DNA of 44,256 nt from Frankia sp. QA3 (GTDB lineage: Bacteria > Actinomycetota > Actinomycetes > Frankiales > Frankiaceae): the NCBI RefSeq assembly GCF_000262465.1, contig NZ_CM001489.1, positions 5,975,980-6,020,235 of the forward strand, written 5' to 3'. Each line of letters starts with the position of its first letter. Within the stretch, counting starts at the first letter, position 1. Shown here piece by piece: positions 9,187 to 17,233 of this stretch. The notes under the pieces are model-generated. The model was not told the origin of the DNA. It worked only from the letters and a program-made list of their open reading frames with translations, and did not search any database. A program made the translations under genes and the position numbers.

Positions 9187-9378
9187 CGCGGCCGCAGCGG
9201 CCGGCGGGAGGACTGCGTTCCGAACCGGGACGACGCTGTCCTCGGGCGGAATCGGGTGCGGGTCACGGGCTGGCAGGCCCGTGCCGGTCATGCGTTTGTC
9301 GGGCGGGTGCGCTGCCTCGTGGTGTCGGGCCGGGTGGTCGACCGGGCCGGCACGGTGGGCGGGGCGTCCCCGTCCGGG

Positions 9379-9735
9379 CTAACCGGCGGACGCTGATCGA
9401 TGATCAGCCTGGGCGTCGGCGAGCAGCTTGCGCCAGGACGTGACGTCCGGACGGCGACGCAGCAGCGCGCGGCGCTCCCGCTCGGTCATGCCGCCCCAGA
9501 CGCCGAACTCGACGTGGTTGTCGAGGGCGTCGGCGAGGCACTCGGTGCGGACGGCGCAGCCGAAGCAACGGGTCTTCACCCGGTTCTGGGCTGCGCCCTG
9601 GACGAACAGCTCATCCGGGTCGAGGTCGCGACAGGCGGCGTGCGCCGTCCAGTCGCCGTCGACGGTGGAACCCACGAGGCGGGTCGTGTTGGCGCGCAGG
9701 GTCGTGCTGACGGCGGGGGCCAGGCTTCTGGTCAT
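9379..9735 (-). CDS. wblA: WhiB-family iron-sulfur transcription regulator (WblA/WhiB4 type)
   Basis: This 118-residue protein has the four WhiB cysteines: AACRDLD, then CFGCAVRTEC (CX2CX5C), which bind a [4Fe-4S] cluster. They are followed by the turn GVWGG and the basic tail ERRALLRRRP, which contacts DNA. WhiB proteins act with the primary sigma factor and respond to redox or NO. Position between the ArsA-like pair and the PASTA penicillin-binding protein is the location of whiB4 in mycobacteria and wblA in streptomycetes, hence the assignment. The start MTRSLAP at 9735 has an AGGTGG ribosome-binding site just upstream; the open frame extends further 5' without homology. wblA homologues repress antibiotic production and control sporulation or oxidative-stress genes; the role here is inferred. 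Confidence 0.92.
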   Translation of the reverse strand: MTRSLAPAVSTTLRANTTRLVGSTVDGDWTAHAACRDLDPDELFVQGAAQNRVKTRCFGCAVRTECLADALDNHVEFGVWGGMTERERRALLRRRPDVTSWRKLLADAQADHRSASAG

Positions 9736-10287
9736 GCCACCTGCCTTTCTTCTCGAGTCCGGGTCAGGGGGCCCGTGCGGGTGGTGACGTGGCGTTGACC
9801 CGAAACCGTACGGAGTGGCGTGGCCACGGCACAGACCCCACACGGGTGGTTGTCCAAATGACTAGTCCGGGCCATTGATCCGGATCGCCTCAGTAGTGCG
9901 GTCTGTGACAACCGTATGTCGGATGGGTGACAATCACGTATCGCTGCATGGACCGAGTAGTTCTTCCATGGTCCCGTTGTCCGGCTGACATGGGAACTCC
10001 CATGCAGGGCCCCCTCCAATCCGGTAGCCCGTTGGTGGGCATGGCGGGCCTGCGCCGGGCGCGGTGATGTGGAGGTCGTCACGCTCGTCCGGGGCTCGCC
10101 CTGCGCGGCCGGCCACGGCACCCGCCGCCGGAATTGCGGTGTCCCAGGTCACGGCGTTATCGACCCGCTTGGGCGGCCATCCGAGCGTGGTTCTACCGGA
10201 CTGCCCACCCGGGGCGGGGAGGGTTGATCAGATGTTGGCCCGTATGCTCCGACTGGTGTCCCAGCCTGGCTGGACGGAGGTCCGCCG
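9736..10287. promoter_or_regulatory. Divergent wblA / ponA2-like regulatory region with repeats
   Basis: This 552-base spacer between divergent genes has no credible coding frame. It contains an inverted repeat CATGGGA-AC-TCCCATG at 9989-10004. It also holds a direct repeat GTGACAAcCGTAT (9905-9917) and GTGACAAtcaCGTAT (9927-9941), whose starts are 22 bases apart, or two helical turns. These are plausible operator sites; which protein binds is not known. Confidence 0.55.
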
Positions 10288-12972
10288 ATGACCACGCCCC
10301 CTGGGTACCCGGTGCCCTCTGGGCGGCGGCCGCCCCCGAGGCGGCGGCCGACATCGTCGGCCGGGCCGACATCCACCGGTGCCGCGCGGGACCGCGAGGT
10401 CGGCGACCTCTACCGTCCGGGGTTCTCCGCGAACGGCTCGGTTGGCCCGAACGGCTCGGTTGGCCCGGGCGGCGCCGGCGGCCGGGACGCCACCAGGGGC
10501 CACCGGGCGCGGCGGACCGCTCGCCGGCTGGCCGGCGTGGCTGTGCTCAGCGTGGTGGCCGGAGTGCTGGTCGGCATGCTCGCGCTGCCGGTGGTCGGCG
10601 CGGTGGGGCTGACCGTCAAGGACAGCGCCGACGACTTCATGAACCTGCCGGCGAACCTCACGGTTCCCCCGCCCGCGCAGGCGTCGCGCATCCTCGACGC
10701 GCGCGGCAACCAGATCGCCGTCCTGTCCGGCGAGCAGAACCGCGAGGTCGTCCCGCTGAGCCGGGTTCCCCAGGTGATGCGCCAGGCCGTCATCGACATC
10801 GAGGACTCGCGCTTCTACGAACACAACGGGCTGGACTACAAGGGCCTCCTCCGCGCCTATCTGACCAACCGGGAGAGCGGCGAGGTGACCCAGGGCGGGT
10901 CCACGCTGACCCAGCAGTACGTCAAGAACGTCCTGCTGATGTCGGCCACCACGCCGGAGGAGAAGAAGACCGCCACCGAGCAGACCGTGCAGCGCAAGCT
11001 GCGGGAGGCGCGGTACGCGCTCTACCTCGAGGCGCACCTGAGCAAGGACGAGATCCTCGAGCGCTACCTCAACATCGCCTATTTCGGCGACGGCGCCTAC
11101 GGCATTCAGGTCGCGGCGAAGCACTACTTCAACGTCGACGTGGAGCGGCTCACCCTGCCGCAGGCGGCGACCCTGGCCGGACTGGTGAAAAACCCGACCG
11201 CCTTCAATCCGGTGCTGCACCCGCAGGCGGCCCGGGAACGGCGCAACGTGGTGCTCGACCGGATGCTGGAGCTGCATCACCTCAGCCAGGTCGACTTTCG
11301 CCTGGCGCACGACAGCGAGCTGGTGCTCGACCGTCCCGAGCGGTCGGCCGACGCGTGCGCCGACTCGGGCGCGCCGTTCTTCTGCGCGCTGGTCCGCCAG
11401 CAGCTCCTCAACGACAGAACCTTCGCCCCCACCGAGGCGGACGCCCGCAGGCTGCTGTTCGAGGGCGGCCTGACCATCAGAACGACGTTGGATCCGGTCG
11501 CCGAGCAGGCCGCCCAGTCGGCCGCCGCGGAGGTCATCCCGATCGGCAACCGGGTGGCGGCGAGCGTCGCGATGATGCAGCCGGGCACGGGCCAGGTGCT
11601 CGCCGTCGCGATCAACCGGGAGTACGGGGCGACGGACGACGGCCAGCCGGCGAGCCTGTCGACGGATTTCGTGCACACGAAGGAGATCTACCCGGTCGAC
11701 GAGGACTCCTTCTCCCCGGGATCGACCTACAAGGTGTTCACCCTGATCTCCGCCCTGGAGTCCGGTCTGCCGCTGTCGACGACGCTGCACGCCCCCGTCT
11801 GCTATCACTCCAACGTCTTCCCGAACCCCGATCCGCAACGCAAGAACTGCTACGGCAACGCCGACCCGAGCGAGGACGGTTTCTACTCGCTGACGACCGC
11901 CACCTGGGGATCGGTCAACACCTATTACATTCAGCTCGCCGAGAAGCTGGGCGTGTTGAAGACGGCCGAGGTCGCCCGCCGTATGGGTGTCTCCTCCTGC
12001 CGGATCCGACCGCACAACAACGACGATCCGGAATGCAAGGGGGTCGACGGGATCAGCCGCGTCGACGGCTCGTCGATCCTCGGCTCCAACGAAATCAGCA
12101 CGATGGACCTGGCGACCGCCTATTCGACGCTGGCGGCGCGGGGGCGCCGGTGCGACCCGCGCACCGTCCTCGCGATCACGCAGCGGGTCGGCGGCGCCGA
12201 CCGGCCGCTGCCGTTCAACGCCGGCGCACCCTGCCAGCAGGTGCTCGACCCGAAGATCGCGGACCAGGTGAGCGCCGTGCTGCAGGGCGTCATCAACCAC
12301 GGGACCGCCAGCGGCAACGGGCAGATCGGCCGGCCGGCCGCCGGTAAGACGGGCACCGCCGAGGGCTTCAGCACCGCGTCGTTCGCGGGGTACATCCCGC
12401 AGCTCGCCGCGGCGGTCACCCTCGCCGACCCGCGCGGGCCGACCTCGCATCCGCTGACCAAGGTGCTCGGCCGCGACGTCTTCGGCGGCGGCTACCCGGC
12501 GCAGGTGTGGTCCCGGACCATGATCCGCACGATCAACGGTCTCGGCCTGCCGGTCGAGCCGCTGCCGGCGCCGGACGCCACCCAGCCGCAGGTGCCGACG
12601 AAGGTCCTGCCGAACGTGCTCGGCCAGCCGCAGCAGGTGGCCGAGCAGACGCTCGTCCAGCTCGGCTTCCACGTCTCGTCGCAGCCGGTCCCCGCACCGG
12701 CCGCCCCCGGGACGGTGGTGAACATGTCCCCGGCGCCCGGCGGCCCGGTCTCCCTCAACACGGAGATCAAGCTGGCGATCTCCGGTGGGCTGACCGGCGC
12801 ACCGGTGCTGCCCGGGGGTTCGCCGCCGGCGGGGTTGGGCCAGCCCGTCCCGCCGGGCATCTTCGGCGCGAACCCGCGCGAGCAGCTCGGCGCGCCGGCC
12901 GGCCCCGGGAACGGCCCGCTGGCCTGGCTCGGCGGGCAGCGCCGCAACCGCGTGCAGCGCCGCGGCGCCTGA
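10288..12972 (+). CDS. ponA2: Bifunctional penicillin-binding protein with PASTA domain (PonA2-like)
   Basis: This 894-residue class A PBP polymerises and cross-links peptidoglycan outside the membrane. It has a Pro/Arg-rich cytoplasmic tail (1-73) and one transmembrane anchor (about 74-105). The GT51 transglycosylase carries the catalytic Glu in EDSRFYEHNGLD (about 171) and QGGSTLTQQ. The transpeptidase carries SPGSTYK (nucleophile Ser near 477), SVN in WGSVNTYY and KTGTAEG (about 687). One PASTA domain lies at about 768-830, followed by a Gly/Pro-rich tail. PASTA domains bind peptidoglycan fragments or beta-lactams. The start has a GGAGGT ribosome-binding site. The neighbourhood (wblA on one side, metallophosphoesterase on the other) matches ponA2 of mycobacteria. 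Confidence 0.95.
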   Translation: MTTPPGYPVPSGRRPPPRRRPTSSAGPTSTGAARDREVGDLYRPGFSANGSVGPNGSVGPGGAGGRDATRGHRARRTARRLAGVAVLSVVAGVLVGMLALPVVGAVGLTVKDSADDFMNLPANLTVPPPAQASRILDARGNQIAVLSGEQNREVVPLSRVPQVMRQAVIDIEDSRFYEHNGLDYKGLLRAYLTNRESGEVTQGGSTLTQQYVKNVLLMSATTPEEKKTATEQTVQRKLREARYALYLEAHLSKDEILERYLNIAYFGDGAYGIQVAAKHYFNVDVERLTLPQAATLAGLVKNPTAFNPVLHPQAARERRNVVLDRMLELHHLSQVDFRLAHDSELVLDRPERSADACADSGAPFFCALVRQQLLNDRTFAPTEADARRLLFEGGLTIRTTLDPVAEQAAQSAAAEVIPIGNRVAASVAMMQPGTGQVLAVAINREYGATDDGQPASLSTDFVHTKEIYPVDEDSFSPGSTYKVFTLISALESGLPLSTTLHAPVCYHSNVFPNPDPQRKNCYGNADPSEDGFYSLTTATWGSVNTYYIQLAEKLGVLKTAEVARRMGVSSCRIRPHNNDDPECKGVDGISRVDGSSILGSNEISTMDLATAYSTLAARGRRCDPRTVLAITQRVGGADRPLPFNAGAPCQQVLDPKIADQVSAVLQGVINHGTASGNGQIGRPAAGKTGTAEGFSTASFAGYIPQLAAAVTLADPRGPTSHPLTKVLGRDVFGGGYPAQVWSRTMIRTINGLGLPVEPLPAPDATQPQVPTKVLPNVLGQPQQVAEQTLVQLGFHVSSQPVPAPAAPGTVVNMSPAPGGPVSLNTEIKLAISGGLTGAPVLPGGSPPAGLGQPVPPGIFGANPREQLGAPAGPGNGPLAWLGGQRRNRVQRRGA

Positions 12973-12986
12973 GCCGGCCCGGCAGC

Positions 12987-13050
12987 GTCGGCTCACCCCG
13001 GCGTCGGCTCACCCCGGCGTCGGCTCACCCCGGCGTCGGCTCACCCCGGC
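12987..13050. repeat. 16-bp tandem repeat array, four perfect copies
   Basis: Four identical head-to-tail copies of GTCGGCTCACCCCGGC begin 15 bases after the ponA2-like stop codon. There are no spacers between the units, so this is not a CRISPR. It lies between convergent genes. Confidence 0.95.
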
Positions 13051-13060
13051 GTCGGTAGCC

Positions 13061-13120
13061 GTCGGCGTCGGCACCCGTCGGCGTCGGCACCCGTCGGCGT
13101 CGGCACCCGTCGGCGTCGGC
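13061..13120. repeat. Second 16-bp tandem array, three copies plus a partial
   Basis: Three identical copies of GTCGGCGTCGGCACCC (13061-13108) are followed by a 12-base partial copy. The period equals that of the adjacent array and the units share the GTCGGC core, so one array may have evolved from the other. Confidence 0.93.
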
Positions 13121-13143
13121 CTGGCGGCGGCAGACCGCGGCGG

Positions 13144-13620
13144 TCAGCCGCCAGCGAGCCTGGCCTTCACCATCGCGGCCACCCGGCCGCCCTCGGCCCG
13201 GCCGGCCACGGCGGCCTGCACGGACTTCATCGCCGGGCCGATCGCCTTCGGCCCGGACAGGCCCAGCTCGGCGAGCACGCGGTCGATGATGGCGGCCAGC
13301 TCGTCGTCGCCGAGCTGGCGGGGCAGGTACTCGCCCAGCACCTCGCCCTCGGCGCGTTCCCGGTCAGCCTGTTCGGCGCGGCCGGCGGCGGCGTAGGCGT
13401 CGGCCGCCTCCCGCCGCTTCTTCACCTCGCGGGTCAGGACCTTCGAGACCTCCGCGTCGTCGAGGACGCGGGCGGCGGCGCCGGCGACCTCCGCGTCCTT
13501 CACGGCGGCCAGCGCCAGTCGAAGGGTGGACGTCCGCAGCTCGTCGCGGGCCTTCATCGCGGTGGTCAGGTCGGCGCGGAGCCGCTGGTGCAGCGTGCTC
13601 CGTTCCGTGGGGGTGCTCAT
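13144..13620 (-). CDS. GatB/YqeY domain protein
   Basis: This 158-residue protein consists of a YqeY domain: an N-terminal helical part (LRADLTTAMKARDELRTSTLRLALAAVK), a central EVSKVLTREVKKRREAADAY helix and a C-terminal GEYLPRQLGDDELAAII / GPKAIGPAMKSVQAAVAGRAEGGRV half. This is the tRNA-binding-like domain found at the C-terminus of the GatB amidotransferase subunit, here stand-alone. The cellular role of free YqeY proteins is not settled. ATG at 13620 was chosen; a TTG six bases upstream is an alternative. It is convergent with the ponA2-like gene and divergent from the metallophosphoesterase. Confidence 0.92.
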   Translation of the reverse strand: MSTPTERSTLHQRLRADLTTAMKARDELRTSTLRLALAAVKDAEVAGAAARVLDDAEVSKVLTREVKKRREAADAYAAAGRAEQADRERAEGEVLGEYLPRQLGDDELAAIIDRVLAELGLSGPKAIGPAMKSVQAAVAGRAEGGRVAAMVKARLAGG

Positions 13621-13721
13621 AGTCAACGAAGCCTATGGTCCGCGGGTGACCTGGTCACGCCTGGCCACGGCGGTGCGACGGCCGGGGTGGCGCCCGGCCG
13701 CGGCGAACCGGGGATGAGACT

Positions 13722-14873
13722 GTGGTGCGCGGCCCGTGGCGCGCCGCCGCCCCGGGAGTGGTACCTCCGACGCGGTGGGACCGTCGGGCGCGCTGGGAGG
13801 TACTGACGCGGCCGGGGCGGCTCCCGGAGGCGGATGGCCCGCCGGCATCGACGCCGGAGGCGCCGGGGCACGAGGAGGTCGTGGTGGCGAGTGCGGGGGT
13901 GGCGAGTGTCGGGGTGGCGAGCGCAGCGTCGGGCGGGGTGACGGCGGGTGGCCGGCGTCGCCGGGTGGCGCGCGCGGTCGCGGGGCTCGGGGTGTCGGTC
14001 GCGGCGGCCGGGGCGGTCACGCTCGCCTACGGCGCGCTGTACGAGCGCAGCGCCTACACGCTGCGCCGGGTGTCGATCCCCGTGCTCCCCGCCGGCTCGC
14101 GCCCGCTACGCGTGCTGCACATGTCCGACCTGCATGTCACGGCGCGCCAGCGGGACAAGCTCGCCTGGCTGTCGGAGCTGGCCCGGCTGGTCCCCGACCT
14201 GGTCGTCCTCACCGGCGACGTGCTCAGCGCCGAGGACGCCCGCGGCCCACTGCTCGCCGCGCTGGAGCCGCTGTACTCGTTCCCGGGCGTGTTCGTCCCC
14301 GGGAACAACGACTACTTTGTCCCCACGCTGACCAGCCCGCACCGCTACCTGCGCCGCTCCGACGAGGCCGAGCCGACCGGCGCCCCGCTGGACTGGGCGG
14401 GCCTCGCCAAGGACCTGGCCGCGGCGAGCGGCTGGACGGAGCTGACCAACACCCGGGCCGTCCTCGCGGCCGGCGGCTGCCGGATCGACGTGCGCGGGGT
14501 CGACGACGCCCGGCTGCGCCGCGACCGGCCCGACCTCGTGGCGGGCCCGCCGGAGCCCGGCACGCAGCTCGCGCTCGGCCTGTCCCACACGCCGGAGCCC
14601 CGGGTGCTCGACGCATTCACCGCGGACGGCGTCGGGCTCATCCTGTCGGGCCACACCCACGGCGGCCAGATCCGGTTGCCCGGGATCGGGGCGCTGGTGA
14701 GTAACTGCGGGCTCGACCGGTCCCGGGTTCGCGGGCTGTCCCGCCACGTGACCGCCGCCGCAGCGTCCTGGTTGCACGTGTCCCCGGGGCTGGGGACCTC
14801 ACCCTTCGCGCCGGTGCGCCTCGGCTGCCGTCCCGAGGCGACTCTGCTCTGCCTGACCGCGGTCCCGGCCTGA
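13722..14873 (+). CDS. Membrane-anchored metallophosphoesterase (Rv3683-like)
   Basis: The protein has up to 383 residues and carries the calcineurin-like motifs MSDLHV, LTGDVLS, PGNNDY and SGHTHGGQ in order. A single hydrophobic segment (about residues 85-105, VAAAGAVTLAYGALY) precedes the enzyme domain, so it is probably anchored to the membrane; sidedness is not certain. Homologues next to ponA2 are annotated as YkuE/UDP-2,3-diacylglucosamine-pyrophosphatase-like phosphodiesterases; the substrate here is unknown. The true start is uncertain: GTG at 13722 gives a long Pro/Ala-rich lead, and GTG codons near 13880-13900 would give a normal N-terminus just before the membrane segment. Confidence 0.9.
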   Translation: MVRGPWRAAAPGVVPPTRWDRRARWEVLTRPGRLPEADGPPASTPEAPGHEEVVVASAGVASVGVASAASGGVTAGGRRRRVARAVAGLGVSVAAAGAVTLAYGALYERSAYTLRRVSIPVLPAGSRPLRVLHMSDLHVTARQRDKLAWLSELARLVPDLVVLTGDVLSAEDARGPLLAALEPLYSFPGVFVPGNNDYFVPTLTSPHRYLRRSDEAEPTGAPLDWAGLAKDLAAASGWTELTNTRAVLAAGGCRIDVRGVDDARLRRDRPDLVAGPPEPGTQLALGLSHTPEPRVLDAFTADGVGLILSGHTHGGQIRLPGIGALVSNCGLDRSRVRGLSRHVTAAAASWLHVSPGLGTSPFAPVRLGCRPEATLLCLTAVPA

Positions 14874-14884
14874 CGTCCGGCCGA

Positions 14885-14917
14885 ACCCGTGGCCACCCCC
14901 CGCCCGGAACCACGGGT
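14885..14917. terminator. Hairpin after the metallophosphoesterase gene
   Basis: An 8-bp perfect stem ACCCGTGG / CCACGGGT flanks a 17-base C-rich loop, 12 bases after the stop codon. No U-tract follows, as is common for actinobacterial terminators. Confidence 0.45.
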
Positions 14918-14943
14918 CCGTCGGGTATGCTTCATCTCGGTCG

Positions 14944-15020
<77 letters not shown>

Positions 15021-15035
15021 GCGGTTGCACTACCA

Positions 15036-15068
15036 GAGCCCTGATCATCCAATAGATGGTCAGGGCTC
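15036..15068 (+). terminator. Terminator hairpin of tRNA-Pro
   Basis: A 14-bp stem starting GAGCCCTGA at 15036-15049 pairs with 15055-15068 (one G-U pair) around the loop CAATA. It begins 16 bases after the tRNA 3' end. Confidence 0.85.
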
Positions 15069-15407
15069 GTCCGTGTCTGCCCTCGCCAACCATGTCCCGG
15101 CGACCAGACCCCAGCGCCGTCGATGCGTGGATTGCGCGCAGGCGGGCCGCCGGGGCGCTGCGGCCGGGGCCGCCGCGGCGGGTCGGCGGTGGCAGGCCGG
15201 CGGTGGCGCCGCAGTCCGTGGTGGGGCGGTGCGAAGCCGCCGCGGCCGGGCATACTCCCGCCGACTCCTGACCCGTGGCGGCCGGCACAGGTCGTTTTCG
15301 TGGCCGGCAGGTCATGGTGCGGTGCCGGGAGTCGGGTGCTCTACCGTGTACCCAGTACTTCCTGGGCGCATGATCGATCATTGGCCCGGCTACGTTAAGA
15401 TCGCACG
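15069..15407. other. Spacer between tRNA-Pro terminator and UMP-kinase-like gene
   Basis: This is about 340 bases. A 59-codon frame from ATG 15092 has no recognisable domain and is probably not a gene. A perfect palindrome TGATCGATCA lies at 15371-15380, and an A/T-rich TACGTTAAGAT (15391-15401) just upstream of the next start could be the -10 region of its promoter. Confidence 0.5.
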
Positions 15408-16202
15408 ATGGAAAAGGGGAAGCGGGAGACTGTGGCCAAATACCGTCGAGTGGTCGTAAAACTAAGTGGCCGGGCGATCGCCGGTTCCGCCGAATTCGGC
15501 TTCGACTCCAATGCGCTGGAACATCTCGCCCGGGAAATCATCGCGGTGCGTCAGTCCGGGGTCGAGGTGGCGATCGTCGTCGGCGGTGGAAACCTCTTCC
15601 GCGGCAACCAGTCGGACCGGTGGGGGATCGACCGGGTCGAGGCCGACAACATCGGGATGCTCGGCACCGTCATCAACAGCCTGCTGCTGCGGGGCAAACT
15701 GACCGCCCTCGGGGAGGACAACCTGCGGGTGATGACGGCGGTCCCGGTCCCGGCGGTGGCCGAGCCCTATATCCGGCTGCGGGCCGTGCACCTGTTGGAG
15801 AAGGGGGCGACGGTCATTCTCGCCTGCGGGAACGGCCAGCCCTTCCTCACCACGGACTACCCGGCGGTGCAGCGCGCGCTGGAGCTGGGCGCGGACGCGG
15901 TGCTCGCCGCCAAGGACGGCGTCGACGGCGTCTACGACAGCGACCCGAAGATCAACCCGGACGCCCAGCGATTCTCCCACCTCAGCTACGACGAGGTGAT
16001 CAGCAGGGGTCTGCGGGTCATGGATCAGTCGGCATTCATTCTGGCCCGTGACTTCGGTATCCCGCTGCATATCTTCGACATCGAGCAGCAGGGCGCGATG
16101 ACGGCGATCTGCCGGGGTGAACACCGGGGGACCGTCATCGACACCACGGGCGGGAAGTCGGATTCCGATGCGCTGGTGAGTCCCGCCGAAACGACGGTGT
16201 AG
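15408..16202 (+). CDS. UMP-kinase-like protein (PyrH paralogue, amino acid kinase fold)
   Basis: This 264-residue protein of the amino acid kinase superfamily most resembles bacterial UMP kinase PyrH, which makes UDP from UMP. It keeps VVVGGGNLFRG, IGMLGTVINSLL, VPAVAEPYIRLRAVHLLEKG, FLTTDYPA, GVDGVYDSDPKINPDA and GLRVMDQSAFILARD. Some invariant positions differ: KLSGRAIAG replaces the usual KLSGEAL, KDGVDGVYD replaces TKVDGVYD and IFDIEQQGAM replaces FNMNKPGA. It is not in the usual pyrH-frr-tsf neighbourhood, so it is probably a second, diverged copy. ATG 15408 gives the longest form; GTG 15432, preceded by GGGAG, gives the family-like start VAKYRRVVVKLSG and may be the real one. Confidence 0.88.
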   Translation: MEKGKRETVAKYRRVVVKLSGRAIAGSAEFGFDSNALEHLAREIIAVRQSGVEVAIVVGGGNLFRGNQSDRWGIDRVEADNIGMLGTVINSLLLRGKLTALGEDNLRVMTAVPVPAVAEPYIRLRAVHLLEKGATVILACGNGQPFLTTDYPAVQRALELGADAVLAAKDGVDGVYDSDPKINPDAQRFSHLSYDEVISRGLRVMDQSAFILARDFGIPLHIFDIEQQGAMTAICRGEHRGTVIDTTGGKSDSDALVSPAETTV

Positions 16203-16284
16203 CCACCGGTCGCGCCCGGCCCGGTCCCCGGATGCGCCAACGCTTGCCGCTGGTCGGCGCCGCGGGTACTGTTTCCGCCGCGGC
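16203..16284. other. Short spacer after the UMP-kinase-like gene
   Basis: No gene or clear terminator was found; the region leads directly into the remains of a regulator gene on the other strand. Confidence 0.4.
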
Positions 16285-16600
16285 GGGTTGGCGGTAGGCC
16301 GCACCATTCCTGTTTCACCGGCGGAGACGACGGCTTGGACCCGGTCCCGTAGTTCGAGTTTTGTCAGGATTCTCCCGACGTGGGTCTTCACGGTCGCCTC
16401 CGACACGGACCAGGTGCGCGGCGATCCGGCGCGTTGGACAGCCCGGCGGCGACCTCGCCCAGCACGTCCCGTTCCCGTTCGGTCAGCCGGTCGAGCCGGC
16501 GATCCGCGCCGCCGCCCCGCCACCGGCGGCGCCGGTCGCCTTGATCGGCATCCATGCCGGGCATGCGCACATCCATCCGGACGCCGGCCAGCAGACCGAT
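16285..16600 (-). pseudogene. Decayed NarL/FixJ-type response regulator
   Basis: The fragments read in order on the minus strand but in different frames. First comes a receiver fragment with the phospho-acceptor Asp (VRMDVRMPGMDA). The HTH start LTERERDVLGEVAAGLSN follows directly, then IAAHL in a second frame and SVSEATVKTHVGRILTKL in a third. Finally LRDRVQAVV leads to a Pro/Arg-rich tail. The rest of the receiver domain and the linker are missing, which needs a deletion of a few hundred bases, and there are at least two frameshifts within the LuxR-type HTH. It cannot make a working regulator. No histidine kinase remnant is visible next to it. Confidence 0.85.
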
Positions 16601-16610
16601 CTTTGTAGCT

Positions 16611-16659
16611 GCTCCGGCCGGCGGTGTACGTCTGGCGGGCGTACACCGCCGGCCGGAGC
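16611..16659 (-). terminator. Perfect 20-bp hairpin, terminator of the small secreted protein gene
   Basis: The arms 16611-16630 and 16640-16659 are exact reverse complements around a 9-base loop. They lie about 55 bases downstream of the stop codon of the minus-strand gene at 16713-17138. Confidence 0.85.
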
Positions 16660-16712
16660 CGGGCCGGTACCGGCGCCGGGCTCAGCGGCGGTGGTTGGCC
16701 AGCGGCAGTGGA

Positions 16713-17138
16713 TCAGTAGCAGGAGTAGGTCGCGGCGGGGGAGGTGTCCGTGACGGACATGCCGTCCGCGGTGCCGGTGGTCACGGTCTTGAACTGCGCC
16801 TGGCCGCTGAAGGTGCAGGGCACCGAGGTGCCGTCGCCGATGCCGGAACTACCCCAGAACGACTTTTTGACGGGGGTCCCGACGGACGTCCACTGCCCGT
16901 TCGCGTATTTCCGGAGCTGGTTGCTGATCTGCATGTTGCCGGAGGGCTGGCCGTAACAGGTGATGCCGCCGTTTCCGAAGATCGTCGATCCACCGGTGGG
17001 CGGCCAGGCGGTGACGGTGCAGCCGGTCCCCTGGATCGGGGTGGACGCGGCGGCGGGGGCGGCGCCGAACAGGCTCGCCGCCACGGCTCCCGTCGCGCCG
17101 ACGGCCGCGGTCCGCAGTGCTGCGCGGGTGCTGGGCAA
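16713..17138 (-). CDS. Small secreted protein with four cysteines, unknown function
   Basis: This 141-residue precursor has a signal peptide of about 31 residues: a basic N-end, a hydrophobic core AAVGATGAVAASLFGAA and an AXA-type cleavage site before STPIQ. The mature part of about 110 residues is rich in Gly, Ser and Thr. It has four Cys (near TGCTVTAW, ITCYGQ, VPCTFSG and the C-terminal SCY), so two disulfides are likely. The start is a TTG at 17138, supported by GGAGGAAACC immediately upstream and by the signal peptide. No known family was recognised. It follows the SnoaL-like gene by about 95 bases on the same strand and is closed by the perfect hairpin at 16611-16659. Confidence 0.85.
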   Translation of the reverse strand: MPSTRAALRTAAVGATGAVAASLFGAAPAAASTPIQGTGCTVTAWPPTGGSTIFGNGGITCYGQPSGNMQISNQLRKYANGQWTSVGTPVKKSFWGSSGIGDGTSVPCTFSGQAQFKTVTTGTADGMSVTDTSPAATYSCY

Positions 17139-17233
17139 GGTTTCCTCCAGGTGGGGAGTTGGGGATCTGGGCGGAAGGGAGCGGAAGGGGTCGGTGGCGC
17201 GCGGCTGACGCCGGCGCGGGATGGGTCAGGGCT

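Noticed and set aside
7807..9291. 494-codon minus frame and 614-codon plus frame over the second ArsA-like gene
   Set aside because: Shadows in other frames; the real frame carries the P-loop and DTPPTR motifs.
9256..9384. Possible 42-46 codon gene after the second ArsA-like ATPase
   Set aside because: No ribosome-binding site, overlaps the wblA stop, no similarity recognised.
10228..12996. 922-codon minus-strand open frame
   Set aside because: Exact antisense of the penicillin-binding protein gene, whose motifs are all in the plus frame.
12987..13120. CRISPR array
   Set aside because: The repeats are 16 bases and directly abutting, with no spacers and no cas genes.
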